In this document: piece by piece, positions 1-5,761 of the stretch
Numbering within the stretch: position 1 is the stretch's first letter
Layout: each line of letters begins with the position of its first letter
Origin: an uncultured Verrucomicrobiota bacterium
GTDB lineage: Bacteria > Verrucomicrobiota > Verrucomicrobiia > Opitutales > LL51
Length of the DNA: 10,115 nucleotides
Reading direction: 5' to 3'
Assembly: GCA_947174645.1 (NCBI GenBank)
Contig: CAMWJR010000026.1
Coordinates: 1 to 10,115, forward strand
Made by a program: the position numbers and the translations under genes
Notes under the pieces: generated by a model
Seen by the model: only the letters and a program-made list of their open reading frames with translations
Databases searched by the model: none
Told to the model about the DNA's origin: nothing

Positions 1-1724
1 GGCCCTAGGAATAGAAATGCTCCTATCGGGCGTTGAGGATCTTTGAGATCCGCTCGGGACCGGCGCAAAGCCCGTGCAATCACCTCGGTTGCATCGTCCT
101 GACCAATTACAACCTGACGCAACGCATCGCCAATCTTTAAAAGCCGATCACGTTCTGATTGCTCCACACGAGTTAGTGGAATTTTGGTCCACTCAGAGAC
201 AATCTTACAGACATCCTCTTTTGAAATATTCACACAAGCCGCCTTGCGATCGTGACGCCATTTCTCGAGCGCCTTTTCTCGCGCTTCGCGGAGCTGCTTT
301 TCTTCATCGCGCAACTGAGCCGCATCCTCAAACTTTTGTTCCGAAATCGCGCTCTCCTTATCCCGACAAACCACCTCGATACGCTTCGACAGCTTTTCAA
401 TTGGCGTCGGCAAACTCATAGCATTAATATGGGCACGCGCCCCCGCCTCATCGATCACATCAATCGCCTTATCGGGCAAGAATCGACCACTGATATAGCG
501 ATCTGCCAGCTGCACCGTGAGATCGATAACCTCCCGGCTATACTTAACGTTATGAAATTCCTCATATTTCCCTCTCACACCCATGAGAATTTTAACAGCA
601 TCCTCGAGCGAAGGCGGATCGACCTGAATTGCCTGAAAGCGTCGTTCTAATGCAGCATCTTTTTCGATATTTTTGCGATACTCTGTGAGCGTTGTCGCTC
701 CGATACATTGAATCTCTCCCCTCGACAACGCTGGCTTTAAAATATTCGACGCATCCATGGCTCCTTCCGATGATCCAGCACCAACAATCGTATGGAGCTC
801 ATCTAAAAACAAGATCACATTCTGGGCGCGTTTGACTTCATCCATCACCGCCTTGAGACGTTCTTCGAATTGCCCGCGGTACTTCGTCCCCGCCACCATG
901 AGCGCCAAATCCAATGAAATTACCTTTTTATTGAGTAACACATCTGGGACATTTTCGCTCGCGATCGCCTGCGCTAATCCCTCAACAATTGCGGTCTTTC
1001 CAACACCTGCCTCACCAATGAGCGCGGGATTATTTTTCGTCCGACGGCAAAGCACCTGGATCGTCCGCTCAATCTCCTTTGCACGCCCAATCACGGGGTC
1101 TAATTCCCCATCCCGTGCTAATGCGGTTAAATCACGCCCAAATGCCCGTAATGCTGTCATTTTTACTCCCGGACGATCACGCATCTTGAACTCTTCCGAC
1201 AGCAAACCTTCACTCGATTCCGGCTCCTCTACCGTCGACTCTTCGGGAGCGCTGGAGCTCGCAAAATTGGGATCCAATTCTTCCAGTACTTCTTGTCGAC
1301 AACGTTCGATATCGACACCGAGACCATGGAGTACCTCCGCAGCAACACCACCTCCTTCCCGTAAAATCCCCAACAAGAGGTGCTCGGTACCGATATAGGG
1401 ATGCTGTAAAGATCGGGCCTCATTGGCCGCAAAGATAAGCACCTTTTTCACCCGCGGTGTAAACGGGACGTGATCCGATAAAACCATCGCCGAACGCCGC
1501 CGCTCTCCGACCTCCTCCGTAATACGCTTTTGGACACGCTCGCGGATTGTATCAAGGGCCACTCCAAGGCGTTTGAGAACATTCACAGCGATCCCTTGCC
1601 CTAACTCGACAATACCGATCAAAATGTGTTCCGTACCCACATAGTTGTTGTGCATCTTGTCTGCAGCTTGGCGGGCAAAAACAAGGATCTGTTGCGATCG
1701 CGGTGTAAAATTCAGCGACTCCAT
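1..1724 (-). CDS. clpC: ClpC-type ATP-dependent Clp protease ATP-binding subunit (3' end beyond the window)
   Basis: Cytoplasmic AAA+ unfoldase that feeds substrates to the ClpP peptidase. The minus strand is open from the ATG at 1724 to base 1 (574 codons), so the gene is cut by the window edge and not broken. The N-terminal domain shows its two repeats, FTPRSQQI at about residue 6 and FTPRVKKV at about 88, each followed by a GTEH motif. The first AAA+ module has Walker A GEAGVGKT at 237-244 and Walker B VILFLDELH at 303-311. A coiled UVR-like stretch follows at about 443-490 (EKLSKRIE, KFEDAAQLRDEE), the middle-region feature that separates ClpC from ClpA and ClpB. The sequence then enters the second module (VIGQDDA, then RPIGAFLFLG), stopping just before its Walker A. 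The start matches the family N-terminus. The nearest AGGAGG lies 23 nt upstream, unusually far. No ctsR or mcsAB gene is adjacent on the upstream side. Confidence 0.96.
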   Translation of the reverse strand, partial: MESLNFTPRSQQILVFARQAADKMHNNYVGTEHILIGIVELGQGIAVNVLKRLGVALDTIRERVQKRITEEVGERRRSAMVLSDHVPFTPRVKKVLIFAANEARSLQHPYIGTEHLLLGILREGGGVAAEVLHGLGVDIERCRQEVLEELDPNFASSSAPEESTVEEPESSEGLLSEEFKMRDRPGVKMTALRAFGRDLTALARDGELDPVIGRAKEIERTIQVLCRRTKNNPALIGEAGVGKTAIVEGLAQAIASENVPDVLLNKKVISLDLALMVAGTKYRGQFEERLKAVMDEVKRAQNVILFLDELHTIVGAGSSEGAMDASNILKPALSRGEIQCIGATTLTEYRKNIEKDAALERRFQAIQVDPPSLEDAVKILMGVRGKYEEFHNVKYSREVIDLTVQLADRYISGRFLPDKAIDVIDEAGARAHINAMSLPTPIEKLSKRIEVVCRDKESAISEQKFEDAAQLRDEEKQLREAREKALEKWRHDRKAACVNISKEDVCKIVSEWTKIPLTRVEQSERDRLLKIGDALRQVVIGQDDATEVIARALRRSRADLKDPQRPIGAFLFLG

Positions 1725-1747
1725 TGCGGATAAGGGTAAAAAACACG

Positions 1748-1753
1748 CCTCCT
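1748..1753 (-). promoter_or_regulatory. Displaced Shine-Dalgarno-like AGGAGG upstream of clpC
   Basis: On the minus strand a perfect AGGAGG lies 23 nt before the clpC ATG at 1724, and nothing SD-like lies at the normal 5-9 nt spacing. An in-frame TAG just upstream of the AGGAGG closes the clpC frame, and there is no ATG, GTG or TTG codon in frame between that stop and the ATG. A GTG at 1746 is only 1 nt from the motif and is out of frame with clpC. The motif may act through a folded leader, may belong to a regulatory element, or may be coincidental. Confidence 0.4.
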
Positions 1754-1800
1754 AAAGCAAGTTAAATGTCCATGACACGTAAAACGGCCAAAGCGCTATG

Positions 1801-1830
1801 TAAAAATAAAAAGCGGGCTACAACCCGCTT
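1801..1830 (-). terminator. Rho-independent terminator of the outer-membrane protein gene
   Basis: Read on the minus strand there is a perfect 7-bp stem (AAGCGGG / CCCGCTT) with a 6-nt loop, followed at once by a T-rich tract (TTTATTTTTA). The stem begins 26 nt after the stop codon of the beta-barrel gene that ends at 1857. It separates that gene from clpC, which therefore needs its own promoter within roughly 1725-1800. I saw no convincing promoter there; the best fit, TTGGCC-17 nt-CATTTA, is weak. Confidence 0.9.
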
Positions 1831-1856
1831 CACACGATTAAATCACTACAAGTTCC

Positions 1857-2771
1857 TTAGAACGAAAACTCCATCGCCGAAGAAAACCATACGTTATGCT
1901 TCGAACGATTCATACTATTCTTGTAATCGTCTTTCTTGGCATTGTTAAACGTAAACGCAACACCCGCACGCGCCTTGGCATTTTCATTCAACGAGTACAC
2001 CAAATCCGCGTTCGCTCCAGCATAGAACCAGTTCTTCTTGCAGTCGAGCCACTCAAACGCTTTCCCCTTCGCCTTCTGATCCCTTTGTTCCTTAGTCCAC
2101 TTGTCAAAAACGTTCCTCTTTATGCCATCAGGATTTTTCGCATGACTAAAACCAACCTTAGCACCCAGATCGATTCCCAAACCACCAGCACCAAAATTGA
2201 CGAGGTCTAAATTGTAGCCAACAGCACCCTCAATATTCACCTTCTTTTGTGTTGTATCATACTCGAAGTAAACTGAAGGCCGCATCAAAACATCCGCCAT
2301 GACGCCGACGTAGATCTTATGAAAATTCGCCTTAGGTTGCTTGGACTCAAGGTCCTTTTTCGACTCATCGGTCAAATTTGGTCCCTCCACCTCTACCTGC
2401 ACTTCTCTCTCATCGCGATTATCGTCCTTTACCGAGGTTTTCCGGGAGAACTGATAGCCGAGATCCAAGGTAAACATGTCGGTGATATCATAAGAGAAAC
2501 CAATATAGGGGGATACCTCATTGCTTTGCCCTTTTTTGCGATTTGTCGCCAAGGTTGAATCAACGCCGACATACAGATCACTCTTCCCGAAGAGTGGAAG
2601 ACCAACCTCCACACTCGGCTTGAAGTTTTGATCCATCGAACGCGTACCTTCGCTGACATCCGCAGTCTCGAATTTAATGCTCGAGTTGATACTAAGCGCC
2701 GGCATCTCAAACTCTGCATACGCGCCGCCCCCGACCAACAAACCGCCTGCAATTGCTAATAATTTTTTCAT
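1857..2771 (-). CDS. Exported outer-membrane beta-barrel protein, function unknown
   Basis: 304 residues from the ATG at 2771, which is preceded by AAGGA at 7 nt spacing. The frame stays open up to a TTG at 2807, but only the ATG start places a classic signal peptide at the N-terminus: MKKLLAI, a Gly/Leu-rich hydrophobic core, and likely cleavage after AYA at residue 19. The mature part has many alternating polar and hydrophobic segments with aromatic belts (for example LYVGVDSTLA, SPYIGFSYDI, FTLDLGYQFS, KIYVGVMADV, PSVYFEYDTT). Charged, Lys/Asp/Glu-rich loops lie between them. The chain ends in an aromatic-rich strand with a terminal Phe (SSAMEFSF), the usual recognition signal for the BAM assembly machinery. 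This supports an outer-membrane barrel; strand number and substrate cannot be read. It appears monocistronic, with its own promoter and terminator. I do not recognise a specific family. Confidence 0.85.
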   Translation of the reverse strand: MKKLLAIAGGLLVGGGAYAEFEMPALSINSSIKFETADVSEGTRSMDQNFKPSVEVGLPLFGKSDLYVGVDSTLATNRKKGQSNEVSPYIGFSYDITDMFTLDLGYQFSRKTSVKDDNRDEREVQVEVEGPNLTDESKKDLESKQPKANFHKIYVGVMADVLMRPSVYFEYDTTQKKVNIEGAVGYNLDLVNFGAGGLGIDLGAKVGFSHAKNPDGIKRNVFDKWTKEQRDQKAKGKAFEWLDCKKNWFYAGANADLVYSLNENAKARAGVAFTFNNAKKDDYKNSMNRSKHNVWFSSAMEFSF

Positions 2772-2840
2772 CTTGTATTCCTTTTTCTTATCAGGATGCC
2801 GCCCCAAAAGCTCTGGGCAACGGTCCCGAAGTTACTGTAG

Positions 2841-2869
2841 AGGCTACCGAATTACCCGTTTTTTGTCAA
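2841..2869 (-). promoter_or_regulatory. Sigma70-like promoter of the outer-membrane protein gene
   Basis: On the minus strand a perfect -35 box TTGACA (2864-2869) is followed after exactly 17 nt by TAGCCT (2841-2846) as -10 box, which matches TATAAT at only three positions. The predicted start of transcription, near 2834, would give a leader of about 60 nt before the ATG at 2771. The site lies in the 207-bp gap between this gene and the divergent gene at 2979. No comparable promoter for the plus-strand gene was found; TATACA at 2939-2944 lacks a matching -35. Confidence 0.5.
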
Positions 2870-2978
2870 GTTGAATTTAGAATTTCGCAAAATTTTAATT
2901 CCCCTCCACAGCATAAAATTTCGTTTTGCACTTTACGCTATACAAATTCTTTCAAAACGCATACTCGAGTGTACTGAT

Positions 2979-3419
2979 ATGAGCGGAGTGACGACTTATT
3001 TCTATGTCACCGAAGCATCCCACCCAGCGGATCCCGAACGTTGCCTTCCACTTCGGTACCCAATTGCGACCCTTTTCCTGCTCAACGCTACCACCGCCGC
3101 GGGAGCAGAAGTTCAACGGCAGTTCCCTGATGCAAAAATCGTCTCTCTTGAGGCGCCCTCGATAGAAACCGTTTCTCAAGCAATTTTAAAAGAAGGCAAA
3201 TCGTACGATGCCGATATTTCGGTCTTTCTCGATCAAGCGATTCATTCTATCGATGTCCAAGCGCTTTTCAAGCGACTCTGTAGGGCATCAATAAGAACCC
3301 ATTTTGTCGCATCACACCTACAATCACTTTCGGAGTTCACCAACTTTACAAAGCTCGACCCCGAAGAGCATGAAATCAATCTCTTTGACGAGATCAAAGA
3401 GTTCGACGGATCTCGCTAA
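2979..3419 (+). CDS. Hypothetical protein, 146 aa, function unknown
   Basis: The frame is open from 2871, but the ATG at 2979 (MSGVTTYFYVTEA) is preferred. The 36 residues added by the upstream start would run through AT-rich intergenic DNA and carry no recognisable signal. There is no strong ribosome-binding site before either start. The protein looks soluble and mixed alpha/beta, with no signal peptide or membrane segment: an N-terminal beta-like stretch (TTYFYV), a middle with PDAKIVSLEAPS and DADISVFLD, and an acidic C-terminal tail (EEHEINLFDEIKEF). The first half contains TLFLLNATTAAGAEV, which may be a strand-helix unit. I recognise no family. It converges on the pntAA-like gene and the two coding regions overlap by 4 bp at their 3' ends, so no terminator can lie between them. 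The coding call rests on the intact frame, the tight fit between neighbours and ordinary composition. Confidence 0.7.
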   Translation: MSGVTTYFYVTEASHPADPERCLPLRYPIATLFLLNATTAAGAEVQRQFPDAKIVSLEAPSIETVSQAILKEGKSYDADISVFLDQAIHSIDVQALFKRLCRASIRTHFVASHLQSLSEFTNFTKLDPEEHEINLFDEIKEFDGSR

Positions 3420-4495
3420 CAATTCTCGGGAACTACGCGACACGCTTGCCAGATGGGATGTTCGGTATTCAATGTTCGTGTTTCTTTTAATAAGAGTGCC
3501 TCAATGAGGTTGTAAATATTCGATGCCAACAGTTCTGAGGCCGTGGTCGCAACATAACTCTCAGGATACGCCATGCCCCAAAGGGTAACGCCGTTAGGAA
3601 GCGTTTGTAGTTGATTTTTCAAGGAGCCGTCGACATTTCCGCCATGGGAGACCGCGCCATCGATAACTAAACTTCCGGGGCGCATTTTTTCTAACATTGC
3701 CGCGGTAATGATTTTCGGCGCCGCACGGCCAAAAAGTTTTGCGGTGGTAATCACGACATCGGCACGTTGGCAAGCATCGGAAAGACCCTCGCGTTGTTTC
3801 CGGAGTTGTTCTTCGGTCAGTGCCTTTGCATACCCCTGCGCTGTCGCACCAGTTTCGCCGAGCTCGATTTTTAAACATTTCGCCCCGAGTGACTTAATCT
3901 GCTCCTCGACCTCGGCACGCGTATCAAATGCTTCGACATTAGCGCCTAACCGTCGTGCTGTCGCGATCGCCTGTAAGCCAGCAACGCCGGCACCGATAAT
4001 TAAAAAGCGTTGCGGCATCACCGTCCCCGCTGGCGTTGTCATCATCGGTACTGCTCGCGATAACTTAGCAACGGCTTGGATCACCATCGCATAACCGGCA
4101 ATGCTAGCCTGCGAGCTCTGAACATCCATTTTTTGCGCCAATGTTGACCTTGGGATGCGCTCCAGACTGAGCAGCTGTCGTGATGCTGCGTATTTTTGAA
4201 TCAATGCTTCATGGTGATAACGATCTAATAAGCTGACATGGGGTGTATTTTCAGGAAGTCGTTGTAGGATTTCTTCTTGTGGATGAATCGCGATCACAAC
4301 GTCGGGAGCAATGAACGTTCCCTCATCAACCCAGTGAACATTGGAATAGGCCGTATCTAAAAAACCTGCTTTAGCGCCCAGACCACGCTCTGCCCACAAC
4401 TCAATACCAAGTGCTCGCCATTTTGAACACAACGACGGCGTTAACGCGGCACGTGATTCGAAAGGATCCCGTTCTTTCAGGAAAAACAGCTTCAT
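3416..4495 (-). CDS. pntAA: NAD(P) transhydrogenase alpha subunit part 1 (PntAA, NAD(H)-binding domain I)
   Basis: 359 residues, close to the usual length of the stand-alone domain I of proton-translocating transhydrogenase, which exchanges hydride between NAD(H) and NADP(H) in complex with membrane partners PntAB and PntB. The N-terminus MKLFFLKERDPFESRAALTP matches the family opening. The active-site loop PRSTLAQKMD keeps the Arg-Gln-Asp triad (R116, Q121, D124), followed by SSQ at 127-129. The Rossmann motif GAGVAG lies at 168-173, with the acidic end of the second strand at D191 (FDTR) fitting NAD(H). Some usually conserved spots differ: DGAVSHGGN replaces the common DLAxxxGGN, and MAYPESY stands where NVPSR is typical. 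It is last in a minus-strand cluster, 17 nt after the Nudix gene; GGAG sits only 1-2 nt before the ATG. No pntAB or pntB is present. Alanine dehydrogenase is related, but the RQD loop argues against it. Confidence 0.9.
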   Translation of the reverse strand: MKLFFLKERDPFESRAALTPSLCSKWRALGIELWAERGLGAKAGFLDTAYSNVHWVDEGTFIAPDVVIAIHPQEEILQRLPENTPHVSLLDRYHHEALIQKYAASRQLLSLERIPRSTLAQKMDVQSSQASIAGYAMVIQAVAKLSRAVPMMTTPAGTVMPQRFLIIGAGVAGLQAIATARRLGANVEAFDTRAEVEEQIKSLGAKCLKIELGETGATAQGYAKALTEEQLRKQREGLSDACQRADVVITTAKLFGRAAPKIITAAMLEKMRPGSLVIDGAVSHGGNVDGSLKNQLQTLPNGVTLWGMAYPESYVATTASELLASNIYNLIEALLLKETRTLNTEHPIWQACRVVPENC

Positions 4496-4512
4496 GCTCC
4501 TAGCATCACCGC

Positions 4513-4995
4513 TCAGGGAACTCTGTCAAAGACTTTCAATGCTTTCTTTAACCAATCATGCACCTGTGGCGACGCGAGGATTTCTTTCTGATTCATCCAC
4601 GTATACGACGTCACCTCTTTGCCATCAACGACGAGCTCGGGCCGCTCGCGCAATTGCGTATAAAAAACAACGTCAATGACGGATTCTTCCTGCCCGCCCT
4701 CCGGCTTCATGTAGAAGCTGCTGCTAAAGTAATCGATTTCGCGTGGCAGATTGAGCTTTAATTCCTCGTAAAGCTCACGCCGCAAGGTGTTGAGCAAAAC
4801 GTCATTATCATTGTACTCGTGATGATCTTTATTGAGCTCACGCACGATCTCGCTCTCATTTTCGTCAAAACGCTCAACCTTTCCTCCCGGAAGCACAAAC
4901 ATCGGTCCATTACTCAATTGGCGCTCAAGAAGGAGAAATTTTCCCAAATACTCCACAAGTATCCGTGACTTGCAAACGAATTTACACACAGACAT
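4513..4995 (-). CDS. Nudix hydrolase with an interrupted Nudix box
   Basis: 160 residues. Nudix enzymes hydrolyse nucleoside diphosphates linked to another moiety, using metal held by the helix of the Nudix box. Here the box is split: the leading glycines lie in LPGGKVE (G37-G38), while the catalytic helix RRELYEEL (R73, E74, L75, E77, E78) comes about 21 residues later than the consensus Gx5Ex7REUxEExGU allows. The insert is rich in charged and polar residues (about 42-65, with HHEYNDND). The metal-binding REL-x-EE core is intact; the final Gly is Lys (EELKL). Before the box are typical strands (RILVEYLGKFLLLERQ), and after it FYMKPEGGQEE and VIDVVFYTQL continue the fold. The substrate cannot be predicted. 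It lies 12 nt after the exported-protein gene and 17 nt before pntAA, suggesting cotranscription. The start is the first ATG; no clear ribosome-binding site is visible. Confidence 0.88.
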   Translation of the reverse strand: MSVCKFVCKSRILVEYLGKFLLLERQLSNGPMFVLPGGKVERFDENESEIVRELNKDHHEYNDNDVLLNTLRRELYEELKLNLPREIDYFSSSFYMKPEGGQEESVIDVVFYTQLRERPELVVDGKEVTSYTWMNQKEILASPQVHDWLKKALKVFDRVP

Positions 4996-5007
4996 ACCCG
5001 GAGTTGC

Positions 5008-5676
5008 TTATGGCTTTTTCGGCCGCTCTGTCAATGGTGATCCGTCGTACTTCGGGAGCAGTCGGCGCCAAATGAAGCTTCCCTTCTCATAGGTTTTTGC
5101 TCCATCGTCGATACGAACCGTCCAACCAATAGCTCGCAAACGTTCATTAGAGGGTCCCAAATAAAGAAAAATCTGCCGATCGTCGACGACATCCCTCTCG
5201 GGTAAATCCACGGTAATCGTAACGGGATCGATTTGACTGTACTTCAAGTAGCGTACTGTCATACGTGCATGCCCCATGAGGGACCTCAACGACCGCTTAA
5301 GGACGACAGCTAAGTAATGTCCCGCGAGGTGATGCGGATCGGGCGCGCCAATAACGTAATATTGGAAGCGGTTCGGAGCAACCTCGTTAGTTTTTCCTTT
5401 TGTGGCTAAAATTGTCGACCAGTAGTAAAAATCACGATTCCGCTTCGTCACCATGACGATATCGCGGATGATATTCGTATCGATCTGGGGCGTTTCTTCG
5501 TGTTTCTCTTGGCTTTGAACATCTTTCGGAGGACTACTGATTGCGGGCTGCTGTTCCGCTAATTTTTCCAAGTGAATGCGTTGTCGACGCGTCGCATGTA
5601 CATTTGAGCACATCCCTAACCCCAAGAGAAATAGGAACCGAACGTACCGGATGTAACTGCGTCTCACTATTGCCAA
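5008..5676 (-). CDS. Predicted exported protein of unknown function
   Basis: About 222 residues if started at the TTG at 5676, or 219 from the in-frame GTG at 5667; neither has a well-placed ribosome-binding site (GAAG is 2 nt from the TTG and about 11 nt from the GTG). The N-terminus is a basic stretch (VRRSYIRYVR), then a hydrophobic core (FLFLLGLGM) and SNVHA, giving a plausible signal peptidase I site after about residue 28. The Cys in LGMC is not a good lipobox. Residues about 30-65 are polar, Gln/Glu/Pro-rich and probably a linker. The rest looks like a compact domain with strands such as FQYYVIGAP, VTITVDLPE, RQIFLYLG and GWTVRIDDG, and ends in a basic tail. I recognise no family. It is the first gene of the minus-strand cluster with the Nudix and PntAA genes and lies divergent to glgP across a roughly 85-bp gap. 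Confidence 0.75.
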   Translation of the reverse strand: MAIVRRSYIRYVRFLFLLGLGMCSNVHATRRQRIHLEKLAEQQPAISSPPKDVQSQEKHEETPQIDTNIIRDIVMVTKRNRDFYYWSTILATKGKTNEVAPNRFQYYVIGAPDPHHLAGHYLAVVLKRSLRSLMGHARMTVRYLKYSQIDPVTITVDLPERDVVDDRQIFLYLGPSNERLRAIGWTVRIDDGAKTYEKGSFIWRRLLPKYDGSPLTERPKKP

Positions 5677-5679
5677 AAC

Positions 5680-5709
5680 TTCAGATTTTTAGGCGCCCTT
5701 CAATACAAT
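5680..5709 (+). promoter_or_regulatory. Candidate promoter for the glgP cluster
   Basis: TTCAGA (5680-5685) and TACAAT (5704-5709) are separated by 18 nt. The -10 box matches TATAAT at five of six positions and the -35 box matches TTGACA at four of six. It would start transcription near 5716, about 45 nt before the glgP ATG. The -35 lies next to the start of the divergent exported-protein gene. Support is by consensus match only, in an AT-rich region where chance matches are common. Confidence 0.35.
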
Positions 5710-5750
5710 ATTTTGTTGGCAAACATAAAATTTTTCTTTAGGCTTGCCGC

Positions 5751-5756
5751 GGAGGG
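5751..5756 (+). promoter_or_regulatory. Ribosome-binding site deciding the glgP start
   Basis: GGAGGG lies 5 nt before the ATG at 5762. This picks that ATG over the in-frame TTG at 5744, which lies upstream of the motif. It is one of the few strong Shine-Dalgarno sequences in the window. Confidence 0.85.
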
Positions 5757-5761
5757 TTTTT

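Noticed and set aside
252..1398. Long plus-strand frames at 252-650 and 757-1398 opposite clpC
   Set aside because: They are antisense to an intact, clearly recognisable ClpC frame and their translations show no family motif.
1552..1746. 64-codon GTG frame just after the AGGAGG upstream of clpC
   Set aside because: It lies out of frame within clpC, its start is only 1 nt from the motif, and its product shows no recognisable feature. The displaced motif is reported instead.
1766..2558. Short plus-strand frames opposite the outer-membrane protein gene (1766-1948, 1896-2210, 2319-2558)
   Set aside because: They are antisense to a gene with a signal peptide, ribosome-binding site, promoter and terminator; the first also runs through the terminator hairpin.
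3708..4094. 128-codon plus-strand frame opposite pntAA
   Set aside because: It overlaps the Rossmann-fold coding region on the other strand and has no motif of its own.
5583..5620. Lipoprotein reading of the exported protein (LGMC)
   Set aside because: Met at the -1 position does not fit a lipobox; a signal peptidase I site after VHA is more plausible.
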